A stretch of DNA of 64,000 bases, from positions 1 through 64,000 of the forward strand of contig CAIRDP010000011.1 of NCBI GenBank assembly GCA_903877385.1, given 5' to 3'. Made by a program: the position numbers and the translations under genes. The notes beneath the pieces were generated by a model, which saw nothing but the letters and a program-made list of their open reading frames with translations, was not told the DNA's origin and did no database searches. Origin of the DNA: an uncultured Bacteroidales bacterium. Its GTDB lineage: Bacteria > Bacteroidota > Bacteroidia > Bacteroidales > FEN-979. This document shows positions 34,701 to 37,961 of this stretch, in pieces. Numbering within the stretch: position 1 is the first letter of the stretch; every line of letters begins with the position of its first letter.

Positions 34701-37460
34701 TCCTGCAGTTGCGGGAAGCGAATTCACAGTGACTACATGGGGAGCAGATACCATGCCGTCGCCACATGAATTTGTTCCCTGAACTGTAATACTGCCGCTG
34801 GAAGCCGAGGCTGAAAAATCAACCAGGATAGTATTTGTGTTTGAACCTGATACAATGGTCGCACCGCTCGGAACAGTCCAGGCGTAGCCCGTTGCATAGC
34901 TAATCGGCAGTACCGAGAAACTGACACCGGTCTGACCCTCGCAAACGGAGAAGAGCCCTGTAATGGTTCCGGGTGCCGAAGGCAATGGATCAACAGTAAC
35001 ATTAAAGGCCGATGAAGTTCCCCCGCTTCCACAAGCATTGCTTCCATAAACTGTAATAATTCCACTTACAGCAGCAGCCGAAAAATTGATCGTGATACTA
35101 TTGGTATGATCCCCGCTTGCTATACTGGCGCCGGTTGGCAAACTCCAGATATAATCGGTTGCATTATTGATCACCGGAACTGAATATGCCACTGCCGAAG
35201 CTCCCTGGCAAACTGTGGCTGAGCCGGTAATTGTAGCGGCATCCGATGGCAGGGGGTGTACCGTTACCAGGTAGGGAGATGAAGTTGTGCCGGTTCCACA
35301 GATGTTCAATCCTGTAACAGTGAATGATCCGCTTAATGCCGTATTTACAAAATTTACAAGGATGCTGGCGGTATTGCTGCCCGAAATGATGGTTGCCCCG
35401 GTAGGGACAGTCCAGTTATAAGAAGTTGCATTGGCAATGGCAGGAACAGTGTACTGAATGTTTTGAGAGCCTGCACAAAGTGAGGCAGTGCCTGTGATCG
35501 TCCCTGCTGCTCCGGGCAAAGAACTGACTGTGATCAGGTAAACCGCGGATATTGTTCCATTTCCGCAGGAATTTGTGCCATAAACGCTGAGGTTGCCTGA
35601 AGTTGCAGAGGCCGAAAAAGACATGGTCAGGCTGCCGGATGACCCGGTTAAGGTTGCGCCGGTGCCGGTATATGCCCAGATATAGGATGTAGCATTGGCT
35701 ATTGATGGAACACTGTAAGCTACGCCTGATTGCCCCTGGCAAACCGTGGAAGTGCCTGAAATCGTTCCGGCTGCAGCAGGCAGGGGATTTACTGTAACAG
35801 CATAGTTTCCTGATACCGTTCCGTTGCCGCAGGAATTTGAACCGTAAACACTCAGGTTCCCGGAAGTCGCGTTGGGGGCATACGTGATAGTTATACTGTT
35901 GGATAAACCTGTGATGGTTGCACCTGTGCCGGTATATGCCCAGGTATATGATGTTGCATTGGAGATTGAAGGAACACTGTAGGCCACAGTTGTTTGTCCC
36001 TGGCAAACTGAAGCAGTTCCCGAGATCGCCCCGGCTGCCGCAGGCAGGGGATTTACAGTAATAGGATAGTTGCCTGATACCGTGCCATTCCCGCAGGAAT
36101 TTGCCCCGAATACAGTGAGGTTTCCGGAAGTCGCATTGGAAGCAAAGGCGATGCTTATATTATTTGTGCTGCCATTAGAAACAGTGATCCCTGTGCCCGT
36201 ATATGCCCAGTTATAGGATGTGGCATTGGTAATGGAGGGTACCGAATACGCCACATTGCTTTGCCCCTGGCAAACCGCAGGTGTTCCCGAGATTGCCCCT
36301 GCAGCAAGAGGTAAAGGATTTACAGTTACAGGATAATTTGCTGAAACAATACCGTTTCCGCAGGAATTTATTCCGTATACGGTCAGGTTTCCCGAGCTTG
36401 CATTGGAAGCGAACGTGATGGAAATATTGGATGTAGACCCGTTAGTTATTGTTGCGCCTGTGCCTGTATAAACCCAACTATAGGTTGAAGCATTGGCTAT
36501 GGTAACCGAATAACTAACATTAATCTGGCCGGCACATACAGAGGAGGAGCCTGTGATGGAGGAGGGTGTGCCGGGAAGAGAAGTTACAACTAGGGGAAAA
36601 GGGTCTGAAACTGCCCCGTTGCCGCATGAATTTGTTCCGTATACCGAAACATTCCCGCCTACGGCTGAATTTGTGAAATTAACTGTGACAGTTCTCGTAT
36701 TTGAACCTCCTGTAATATTTGTCCCGCTAGGGAAAGCCCAGATATAGCCGGTCGCATTGGCAATAGCAGCCACCGAGTAAACCACACTATTCTGGCCCTG
36801 GCATACCGGGGAGGATCCTGAAATAGAGCCGGCAGCTGCCGGGAGCGGATTAACGATTACTGTGAAAGGAGCAGAAACCGTACCTGTACCGCATGAATTG
36901 CTGCCCTGAACTGTAACAGAGCCAGAAACAGCAGAGGTCGAGTAAGTTACAGTGATGTTATTTGTACTATAACCGCTGGTAATACTGGCCCCGGTGGGTA
37001 ATGTCCAGTTATATCCGCTGGCATTTGCAATGGCTGGTACCGAATATGTTACTCCACTTTGTCCCTGGCATACCGTAGAAGAACCGCTGATAGTTCCGGG
37101 AGTTCCTGGAAGGAGTGTTATTGTTAATGTCATGTGGGCTGATACCGTAGTAGTAGGGCATGCAGCATTGGTTGCAGTAAGCGTTATAGTTGCATGGCCG
37201 AGAGCAATATCTGCCGCCGAAGGGGTATATGTTGGGTTCAGTGTCGTGGCTGAAGGAGAAAAAGTGCCAGGACCGGGGGAGCTGGTCCAAAGCAATGAGG
37301 CCCCACTGGTCACAGTAACTCCACTGAAAGTGTATGATGTTCCCTGGCAAATCGTTGCATCTGTCAACCCGGTAATAACAATTGGACATTGTGCTGCCGC
37401 CTGAAACCCATTAATTAAAAAGAAGGTTGTGAGGGCTAAAAAGTATAAACGTTTCTTCAT
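10755..37460 (-). CDS. Giant 8901-residue T9SS surface adhesin with about 100 Ig-like/PKD modules
   Basis: One uninterrupted 26.7-kb frame encodes a protein of roughly 0.9 MDa, larger than Flavobacterium SprB (about 6500 aa). A signal peptide (1-24, ending QAAAQ) is followed by about 100 modules that I counted by eye: 40 of type B (AG-x-x-x-x-I-C...PTYTPS-x-x-D), 34 of type A (ITG-x-x-x-VCQGQ...N-S-CG-x-G), 4 of type C (GGP-x-x-FC-x-GG) and 22 PKD (W-x-FGDG/P). The order is B1; A x16 (122-1541); B x35 (1542-4644); A x2; C x4 (4822-5125); B x4; A x16 (5481-6898); PKD x22 (6899-8795). The last ~106 residues (GLYVPNLFAP...YDIAGHKLWES...GWDGT...MPQGTYTWKI) are a gliding-motility/type-B T9SS sorting domain. 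Nearly every module carries two Cys, probably one disulfide each. No catalytic domain was seen. It heads the adhesin operon, with a PorP/SprF partner 17 nt downstream. The role as adhesin or gliding filament is inferred. Confidence 0.92.
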   Translation of the reverse strand: MKKRLYFLALTTFFLINGFQAAAQCPIVITGLTDATICQGTSYTFSGVTVTSGASLLWTSSPGPGTFSPSATTLNPTYTPSAADIALGHATITLTATNAACPTTTVSAHMTLTITLLPGTPGTISGSSTVCQGQSGVTYSVPAIANASGYNWTLPTGASITSGYSTNNITVTYSTSAVSGSVTVQGSNSCGTGTVSAPFTVIVNPLPAAAGSISGSSPVCQGQNSVVYSVAAIANATGYIWAFPSGTNITGGSNTRTVTVNFTNSAVGGNVSVYGTNSCGNGAVSDPFPLVVTSLPGTPSSITGSSSVCAGQINVSYSVTIANASTYSWVYTGTGATITNGSTSNISITFASNASSGNLTVYGINSCGNGIVSANYPVTVNPLPLAAGAISGTPAVCQGQSNVAYSVPSITNATSYNWAYTGTGITVSNGSTNNISIAFASNATSGNLTVFGANSCGNGTVSGNYPITVNPLPAAAGAISGTASVCQGQTTVAYSVPSISNATSYTWAYTGTGATITGLSNSITITYAPNATSGNLSVYGSNSCGNGTVSGNYAVTVNPLPAAAGTISGTSTVCQGQSGVAYSVPSIANATSYIWAYTGTGATLTGSSGSLTMSFSASATSGNLSVYGTNSCGNGTISAVYLITVSSLPGAAGTITGTASLCAGSQNIQYTVPAIANATSYNWTVPTGATIISGSNTASILVNFVNTALSGSFTVTGLNICGTGTTSSPYLVTVHPLPSDAATITGSATVCQGASAVAYSVPVINNATDYIWSLPTGASIASGDHTNSITINFSAAAVSGIITVYGSNACGSGGTSSAFNVTVDPLPSAPGTITGLFSVCEGQTGVSFSVLPISYATGYAWTVPSGATIVSGSNTNTILVDFSASASSGSITVQGTNSCGDGMVSAPHVVTVNSLPATAGSITGPATVCQGQNNVIYSVPGIAYASNYVWTLPPQANISGGSGTNIITVSYSSSASTGNVTVQGNNACGSGGVSAPLLVNVDQLPSAAGSITGSSSVCQGMSGVAYSVPGISSATSYTWSLPVGAVIASGSGTSSITVNFPVTAASGSITVYGTNSCGSGTVSPAYSVTVNSLPGPAGSISGLSPVCQGQNGVVYTVPTIANASGYNWTLPSGANIVSGSNTNSITVNFLPTAASGFISVYGTNSCGNGAPSPDFTLTVNQTVAVAGTITGTSPVCQGQSGVTYSVAPVTNATGYVWTLPVGASVASGGNTNSILVNFSASAAGGNVIVYGTNSCGAGSSSPAFPVTVNPLPGNAGTITGATPVCQGQNGVIYTVPLITNASSYTWTLPTGAAIVSGAGTNSITVDFSAVATSGNFTVQGTNTCGNGMISPNFAVTVGALPAAAGSITGTAVVCQGQTVAYSVMTILNATSYNWSFPTGATIITGANSNSVTVTFTSSAASGNVSVQGVNICGSGAVSPAYALTVNPLPAAAGSITGTSAVCQGQTGVSYSVPVILNATGYSWTLPTGAAIVSGAGTNNVTVDFSAGAASGIITVQGTNTCGSGLISAPFAVTVTAMPTANAGADASICQGITYTITDANASSYTSVHWTTAGDGTFVNPNLLQPTYTPGATDISNGSVILTLAVTGTAPCLTPVSDQMKLTVVAPPAAYAGPDGTICGGSNFSVAGATATHYLSLQWTTSGTGSFTNGNSLSPVYIPSVTDIASGSVTLTLTAYANTPCVSNATSTMTLHIAAPPTAEAGPPQAACVGSAYTFTGAGASNYSLVTWSTTGSGGVINANTLTPTYTPSSGDGTTGTITFTLTVNGFAPCATATDAFTLTINQNPTVYAGPDGTMCAGPNTVTGATASNYNILNWTTAGNGTFSNPNTLAPVYTPGSADLTAGYVYLTLHASANSPCSGSATDEVRYDVINLQANAGLDATICQGSTHTLSSANASGYSNLTWSSSGTGSFNNPNTINPVYTPSASDITNGAVILTITAVHPPCSSVSNSMTLTITSNPIAYAGADASVCNKTAYTVPDATAQHALSVSWVSSGTGTLLNATTLSPTYIPSDADVVAGSVVLTMTAEPLSPCLTPNTDAMTIHITAPPTAYAGLDATICQGLTHTISGSTATNYSSLNWSTNGTGTFSNGNTLFPTYTPSLSDISIGFVTLTMTAIGQAACLSSTATSQMILHITHDPVMYAGPDATICSGATFPVIGATAQYNSSIAWSTSGTGTFSPASGSLMPIYTPSGVDIATGNVTLTLTGDGVSPCTSHTALDAMLLTIISAPSANAGSDANICENTTFQVTTASASSYSSITWTTSGNGSFSNVNIINPVYTPGSADIAAGSVHLTLTANSNPPCAGTATSTMLLTLSKMPVVNAGTNASICEGNTYTTNTATVQNSTSLTWTTSGSGTFSNANVLYTTYTPTATDILNGSVILTLTADATAPCVGSRSDNITVTITRAPSAYAGPGATICQGTYNITGATAQHYLSLLWSTSGTGTFNYNNIIAPIYTPSVADIAAGSVTLTLTASPNNPCGTPATSSSILTIHPFPTAYAGTNSLICENQTYTVNDATASNYSALLWSTSGSGTFANPTLLAPTYTPSAADITAGSVILTLSATGILPCTNTVTSQQTLTIQSKPVVIAGPAGLICQGSTFLTIGASVTHAASTLWSSSGTGTFSNATQLATVYTPSALDILNGGATLTLTAYPVAPCSGNVTSTRVLTITPSATANAGPSATICANATFTVSGASATNYTSLAWTTSGTGTFSGGGTLTPTYTPGAADIISGSVMLTLSVTPAAPCLMPVTSSMTLYFNPVADVYAGADAYVCQPGSYTVLDANAHNYATINWSASGTGILANGNTLSPTYTPSVTDVTVTLTATVTSILPCIATVTDNMVLHVTPMPVVDAGPDGTTCGSNSFSIIGSSASNFASLLWSSTGTGIFSNSTILHPTYTPSASDIAAGSVTLTLTASGGSGCSTTPSDFFVLHVIGPATANAGPDASVCENGSYTINSASATNYTAVNWTSTGTGTLSGAGTLTPTYTPSAADLLAGSVTLTLHSTAISPCTDASDQMVLYIIPLPVIDAGPNSTTCAGSNFSITLATALNTSAVQWTTSGTGTFSNPDILLPVYTASPADIVAGHVQLTLTAQANTPCSGTATDNFILTFISGATAYAGPPANICQINTYTVSAATASNYSALNWTSSGTGGFTSGTTLTPTYTPSAADIATGSVTLTLHASGNPPCTDASSSTILTITHSPLASAGASAGLCEGSSYTVGDATASYYSGLLWTTTGNGTLTNESTLTPTYLPSSADYTIGSVTLTLTAYANSPCIGQVTSSKVLLLQYAPSADAGPDATICQPNPYTIVGASAANYLNLNWTSSGTGSFTGNGTLTPAYHPSVADYATGLVTLTLHANGIAPCNTPATASMVLHLVSSPIADAGPDAAICGGGSYTVSGASVANQSSFLWTTSGTGSLTNPATLTPTYTPSAADISAGSVTLTLTAYATAPCASNATDQMIITIQSQPTSNAGSDATICEGGSHTLSGSATHYASFNWTTNGTGTFANGNTFTPTYTPSSSDIAAGSVIITLTAVAITPCGVNASDQMTLTLISKPITNAGPDASICSTGGYLLSQATASHYSSILWSTSGDGTFTNSGALNPTYNPGPADITLGHATLTLTAQPLSPCTSPVSDFMVLNIIGIPTANAGPDISICEGSYTLTGASATNYSTLQWTSSGSGTLTNATTLTPTYTPSPADILSGSVTLTLTASGILPCTSQAADAITLTIIPKATANAGSDASICGLNNYTVNNATASNFISLVWTHNGNGTLSNATTLSPTYSPSPLDLISGSVTLTLSATSNAPCTSVATDQMVIQLVPNPLPYAGPNTSICGGNFTVNGATCSNYASLYWTSSGTGSFTNSTTLNPTYTPSAADNTAGSVILSLHALALAPCIGEVVAGMTLTILPAATVQAGGNAIICSGDNYPISGSSATNYASVNWTSSGSGSFSNSALLHPTYFPSASDRANGSVVLTLSATGLPPCNGVVTDAMVLTIAPVATANAGPDINLCEGSILDITAATAGNYSTLSWSSSGTGTFSNTTWLNPSYTPSSADIAAGSVILTLSATGVVPCTAVATDAMVLTITHPAQANAGPDALVCAGNPFYIPTASAGNYTTIYWTTSGTGTFLNGTTLTPTYDPSVADITAGSVILTLHAVSPAPCTGEVTDGLVLTILPAATSYAGGNATICAGNNYTLSGAQATHYSSVHWTTSGSGTFTNSSLLNPTYFPSFSDITAGSVTLTLNVTGISPCGSTVSDAMVLSITSSPTANAGPDATACSLTYTITGASASNYSLISWTSTGTGTFSGGNTLSPTYTPSAADRNAGSVTLWLNANSIAPCTGTVSDQMLLTLPALPTANAGNDADICQGSSYQISGATAANYSSFQWTSSGSGSFANAGTLTPTYTPSVADIASGLVTLTLTVQGFSPCNSVAVDAMALTITKLAVCDAGPSATICAGSNYTISGASASNYSALLWQTSGTGTFQNFNTLNPTYIPSTSDIALGSVNLNLTAYNMAPCTGNTSDVMILTINQNVAVDAGPDEGVCYPAPFTVTAATASNYLNISWSTTGTGTFINTTTLHPTYFPSASDLGSGSVVLTITGQGISPCSASASDIMILGIDSPPGPAGTITGTATVCQGQNGVTYSIPVVTSASGYVWSVPSGASIVSGSNTNSITVNFGPSAVSGNITVYPVNACGSGTISSPFFVQVNGVPGAPGSISGLQVICQGTNGVVYSITPISGATGYNWTVPVGSTIVSGSNTASIIVDYGLTAVSGNVTVTGVNSCGGSTTSTLAIVVHPMPPTPAIAAGGPVTFCEGGSVTLTASPSGYNYLWSPGGQITQSIVVTSSGSYSVVLSDAFGCGSFASNVINVTVYLKITPVITAGGPTTFCAGGNVVLSAPAGAGYTYLWSNGATAKDITVSTAGSYNVVITDANGCVSYPSNTILVIINPLPPAPVVTAGGPITFCAGGSVTLSTPVVGGYTYLWSDGETTPSIIVTAQGAYSVVVTDSHNCTSLSSNIITVTVNQLPPTPSITPTGPINLCQGGSVDLTSSPAPSGGGYLWSTTETTQTITVNTAGSFTVTVSDASGCQSLPSAAVVTTIQPLPASNAGPDATACSSVYTITGASAANYSLISWSGSGTGTFTNGNTLSPAFTPSVADMNAGSVTLVMTVTGILPCTGTAVDAMVLSLPPLLTASAGSDASTCENVPYLVTGATATNYLNLQWTSSGTGTFTNATSINPTYTPSAIDIAQGSVTLTLTANGLPPCSSTITDNMVLTIVKTSVANAGPDAAICSGADFLVSGASAGNFANILWMTTGTGTFLNVNTIHPTYIPSAADIAAGSVDLTMIAYNIAPCTGNTSDVMVLTINQNVTVNAGPDASVCYPSAFTVSGASAGNYLNLAWTTSGTGTFINNGTLSPTYFPSITDLGAGSAVLTLTGTGIPPCTGPAVDMMTLHVDGAPGNAGTITGTTPVCQGQNGIVYSVPDIANATNYVWTLPSGATIVSGNNTNIITVDFGATAVSGDITVFATNSCGSGGISAPFHVTVTPLAGAAGNIAGTSIVCQGQNGVSYSVAAIPNASGYNWTLPAGAVIASGVNTNNITVNFTTSAVSGNITVQGTNSCGSGTVSPPYAVTVNPLPSPAGTISGPSIVCQGQSGAVYSVPAITGATAYAWSLPTGAGIVSGANTNVITVNFSALAASGTITVTGTNACGNGLPSIAFAVTVNPLPSAAGSITGSSSVCAGQSAVIYTVPAIGNVTGYSWSLPSGATIATGANTNSITVDFSASATSGVIIVEGTNACGAGQASAPFAVTVNTLPLAAGSITGPASVCQGQAGVSYSIAAIPNATGYNWSLPSGATIASGANTNSIMVDFSATASSGTITVLGTNTCGTGSSSSPFAVTVSPLPSAAGTISGLALVCQGQTNVLYSVTPVLNATSYLWTVPSGASIISGQGTQSIIVSYSSAAASGLITVNGNNICGDGQSSSLPVTVEILPLPAGSIVGLSAVCQGQAGVIYTVPVIGNASGYNWTLPAGASIVAGANTNSIIVNFSVSAVSGSITVQGTNTCGSGPASAPFAVTVNTLPFAAGTITGLASVCQGQTGVSYSIAAIPNATGYNWTLPSGATIATGANTNSITVDFSATASSGIITVVGTNACGTGLTSAPFTVTVNLLPSDAGTITGLATVCQGQANVLYLVTPVLNATSYVWTVPSGASIISGQGTQSIIVSYSSAATSGLITVNGNNICGDGQSSSLPVTVEILPLPAGSIVGLSAVCQGQAGVMYTVPVIGNASGYNWTLPAGATIVSGANTNSITVDFSASASSGPITVQGTNICGPGPASAPFTVTVNTLPFAAGTITGLASVCQGQTGVSYSIPAIPNATGYNWTLPPGASIATGTNTNSITVDFSASASSGTITVQGTNACGTGLTSAPFTVTVNSLPSAAGTITGLATVCQGQINVMYLVAAVLNATSYVWTVPTGAVIISGQGTQSIIVSYSLAATSGLVTVNGNNLCGDGQSSSLPVTVEILPSQAGSIVGSSLVCQGQTGLTYMVPVISNAIGYDWTLPVGASIVAGANTNVITVDFSASASGGAITVQGTNTCGSGPASAPFTVTVNTLPFPAGTITGLASVCQGQTGVSYTIAVIPNASGYNWSLPIGATIASGANTNSITVDFSATATSGTITVQGTNACGTGTPSASFAVTVNILPSGAGLISGQSVVCEGETGVVYSVSPILNATSYTWTLPVGATIVAGANSNVITVDFAIGSIDGNITVAGTNLCGNGLSSTPFPVTVNLLPTPAGQITGTPVVCQGQSGLSYSVQTIAGATGYNWTLPAGASILAGSNTSSILVAYSSGASSGFITVQGTNSCGSGTVSNPYLVTVDISPDAEFQFSNNLCVGQSVQFIDQSLQKGGGAINSWQWSFGDPASGSGNTSTLPSPVHIFVSSGAHTVALTITNVNNCSSTITHVVQSYALPLADFTATPSCSGSPTQFTDQSVANANAIASWDWDFGDGSTHSALQNPSHTYPGAGIFNATLIIINSNGCTDTVVKSVQVSSLPNAAFISSVQNCVGAPVDFTDQSSTSFGYILTWTWDFGDGTTPVTINYPGPANILHSYTLLGTYIVKLTVLTSENCSSSVTHTVTVTSGPIADYTYGTTLCVGLPVQFTDQSQTNGAGPISLWQWNFGDPGSGASNTSSQPNPSHSFTTAGFHTVLLTVTNINSCTNTTSKVIEIFSLPVANFTADSACLGSVTTFTDNSTPTGTIISWNWDFGDGSTHSSLQNPTHTYGSSGTFQVSLTVTNSHGCTHSLTKPIQVVIPPLADFSSNAPNCFGSPVYYTDLSTNQFGIITTYIWDFGDGTTQTILFPNSPDVSHIFTGTSLQHVVRLTVITDHGCTSFKEHTVISNPKPLANFSYPSLLCKGQDIAFTDLSQATGGVNIVAWSWNFGDPTSGSSNTSALQNPTHSFTAAGPFSVRLIITNDLNCKDTVIQTVTINDSPVTNFSNDNACEGAATTFTDLSLPNAPSIVSWEWDFGDGNQIILYSPAPPTVTHPYSYAGSYQVVLTVINSNGCSQSVTKTVVVYPPPVAEFTASTQNCSNTPVEFTDESHALHGFIVRRTWLFGDGHDTIITNPSSNLVPHSYSSGGVYSVSLTVKTSDSCQKTIVHTIVIGSSPIADFGHSAVQCEGSPVQFNDQSQTNGGAIIDQWLWNFGDPLSGTANLSSLQNPVHSFTSSGNFNVQLIVINAVSCRDTVIKPIVIGQKPVANFHADTACFGSATSFTDQSTSTGTITTWDWDFGDGSPHVHTQNAQHLYLTSGTLNASLTVTNISGCTNSVSKQVKVNALPVAAFSYAAVNCAGAPVTYNDLSFTPQGYIVTWHWTFGDGHDTIIHFPGNQNVSHIYLNGGSYNVVLAIKTSDSCANSVTHQVSVGASPVANFTFAATRCQSSPVSFQDLSQLNGGGPIISWYWNFGDPGSGVNNYSALPNPSHIYSAGGTYQVVLSVTNINNCNDTVSKSVDINKKPSAHYKADTVCRGELTHFTDQSVAHSGTLISWNWDFGDGTTSAMQNPTHTYSSEGVYNVSLVVQNSYNCQSDTTGQVLVKTPPVALFNYDNACSGSATQFHDLSSTQFGAINRWHWDFGDGDTSNLQNPSHVYTNFGIYIVVLTVTNTQNCSADFSMSVSVFVRPSASFTYFSKHCPKGKVAFFDHSTTTGAPIVSWLWTFEPGANSSSQDPTYIFPVTDTTYLVRLVITDSNGCMDTINQSVNVVPSLDFTFTSDSVCFGKITQFHAVNLAQGDTLHDLHWNFGDPNSGVNNQSTSYNPTHLFTSPGIYTVTLNAYNSDNCRDSIYNPVIVFQHPVSHFSFDTIPYCDSTVTFHNLSVGNAAAIDSLIWIFGDGDTTIQTKPVPLTVIHKYLDYGSFTVQLKTINSNGCSDVSSKTVLVSCLTALITEIDTLKCEREKVMFNDSSGPVSLIKRWYWNFGDGLDTNYTKFTRTIRHQFDTVGTYTVTLVVSMTNNNITITDTNRLTIHVKSTPIAAFTAPAVCLGDSTKFINLSDSNGYSIVRNYWKFGDSGPGITDTSNLVNPAYKYPRYGKYHSMLVVQNSLGCRDTLKRDVKVYKLPQALFLSPVSCSRQEVFFTDKSKAGDTIITNWNWAFGDPVNNQDSSTQRNPSHKYHQAGKYFTSLMVKDYYGCKDTLRDSVNVLQSPLSAFTYRDNVDGISGKLQFTNKSQNAITYNWDFGNGKTSVEENPEVAYDQDGSYVITLAVTSTNSCEDSTSLKYEFIFHGLYVPNLFAPTDMVYQVRFFKPAGINLASYNIAVYDIAGHKLWESSALDDFGRPLEGWDGTVNGNLMPQGTYTWKISAMFKDGKVWEGSNTGKGSTSTMGTVTLVR
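11076..16766 (-). repeat. PKD-domain array (22 modules) with a fading three-module period
   Basis: This encodes residues 6899-8795 as 22 PKD modules averaging 86 residues, each with W-x-FGDG or W-x-FGDP, a NPxHxY-like strand and a xLTVTNxxGC end. Modules 1, 4, 7, 10 and 13 carry FGDPxSG; the two following each of them carry FGDG. The FGDP-type starts are 783, 780, 792 and 777 bp apart, so the three-module period is old and has drifted in length. Modules 16-22 are irregular. Confidence 0.9.
16767..21020 (-). repeat. Type-A Ig-like array 2 (16 modules) containing a higher-order repeat
   Basis: This encodes residues 5481-6898 as 16 tandem type-A modules. The middle of the array has a three-module superstructure (see 17559-19952). 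The outer modules are diverged and follow no such period. Confidence 0.88.
17559..19952 (-). repeat. Three tandem 798-bp higher-order repeats within the giant gene
   Basis: The start of equivalent type-A modules (GTITGLAS/GSITGPAS followed by VCQGQ) falls at 19952, 19154, 18356 and 17558, exactly 798 bp apart each time. An internal marker, TGCTTTGAGT and close variants encoding the SGQGTQSI region, recurs at 19544, 18746 and 17948, again 798 bp apart. Each unit is three modules (89+88+89 residues), distinguished by the middle one ending ILPLPAGSIVGLSAVCQGQ. The unchanged length and high nucleotide identity indicate recent unequal crossing-over or slipped-strand duplication. Confidence 0.9.
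22086..22997 (-). repeat. Type-C Ig-like array (4 modules of 76 aa)
   Basis: This encodes residues 4822-5125 as four 76-residue modules with the pattern TAGGPxTFCxGGSVxL, YLWSxG, SIxVxxxGSYSVxVxDxxGC. It is a separate Ig-like family that interrupts the A and B modules. Two type-A modules (4645-4821) precede it and four type-B modules (5126-5480) follow it. Confidence 0.88.
23529..32837 (-). repeat. Type-B Ig-like array 1 (35 modules, about 89 aa each)
   Basis: This encodes residues 1542-4644 as 35 tandem modules averaging 88.7 residues. Each starts AGPDASIC-like, has a conserved WTTSGTGTFSN core, then LxPTYTPSAADIAAGSVTLTL and a second Cys in a PC pair. Some modules lost or gained one or two residues. 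Nucleotide sequences have diverged considerably between copies, so this array is older than the 798-bp repeats at 17559-19952. Confidence 0.9.
32838..37097 (-). repeat. Type-A Ig-like array 1 (16 modules, about 89 aa each)
   Basis: This encodes residues 122-1541 of the giant protein as 16 tandem modules averaging 88.75 residues. Each starts near ITG/ISG followed by VCQGQ, has a central YNWTLPTGA-like strand and a SITVNFS-like strand, and ends with NSCGxG and VTVNPLPAAAG. Modules 3-6 form a subfamily with the variant core WAYTGTGA, a sign of local duplication. Confidence 0.9.
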
Positions 37461-37506
37461 TTTCCGTAAGTTTTACAGAATAAAACACGTCACTTATTAT
37501 GACAAG

Positions 37507-37531
37507 AAAAACCCGTATGATACAGGTTCTT
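37507..37531. promoter_or_regulatory. 25-bp imperfect palindrome upstream of the giant adhesin gene
   Basis: The core AACCCGTATGATACAGGTT (37510-37528) has 9-nt arms with one mismatch around a single central base, and it extends outward to 37507-37531 with one more mismatch pair. It lies about 50 bp upstream of the giant gene's ATG, where an operator or a leader structure would be expected. No convincing TTTG / TAnnTTTG promoter pair was found next to it. Confidence 0.4.
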
Positions 37532-37961
37532 CTCAAAAAATCCATAAAGAGATTCTCTCAAAATTAGCTAATTATTATTCATTATTATACTATTGTATGG
37601 GTAAAAAGTTTCAAAATTCTATACTTTTTATTCAGAATAAGTCCATTATATTGTTTTAATTACCTGTCAATGTGTATTTACAATAATTTCATAACCTAAC
37701 TACCCAATATACATGATATGGCATGTAAGGTAATTGATAGATTGGGATCTGTTTAGGAGCTGTTTCCGGACAGGAAATCATACTGAAGGATAGTGAAATT
37801 TACAGGAGAAATTACACTGGTATTAAGCCATAGACACAGCCATGACCATGGTTTGCCCCGGCAGGTCTTAAAATTTCCTTAGAAAATAAGGGTATGAACA
37901 CGGCAAGCCCCGGCCCATGGTTCAGCCGTATTGGCTTCGATTTTACCCTTAGCGCCAAAAC
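37532..37961. other. AT-rich intergenic leader of the adhesin operon
   Basis: About 430 bp without a gene, markedly AT-rich between about 37550 and 37740. It contains an 8-bp inverted pair, AATTACCT (37658-37665) and AGGTAATT (37728-37735), and two related GC-rich segments around GCCCCGGC near 37855 and 37908. The operon promoter must lie here or within the palindrome region, but I could not place it with confidence. Confidence 0.4.

Noticed and set aside
16767-37097. Regular ~265-bp repetition considered as a CRISPR or satellite array
   Set aside because: The periodicity is in protein modules with an intact reading frame over 26 kb; there are no short conserved repeats with unique spacers.
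10755-37460. Many plus-strand and other-frame open frames of 60-155 codons throughout the giant gene
   Set aside because: They repeat with the module period, are low-complexity mirror translations of the Ig-like repeats, and have no start context or family match; they are shadows of the real frame.
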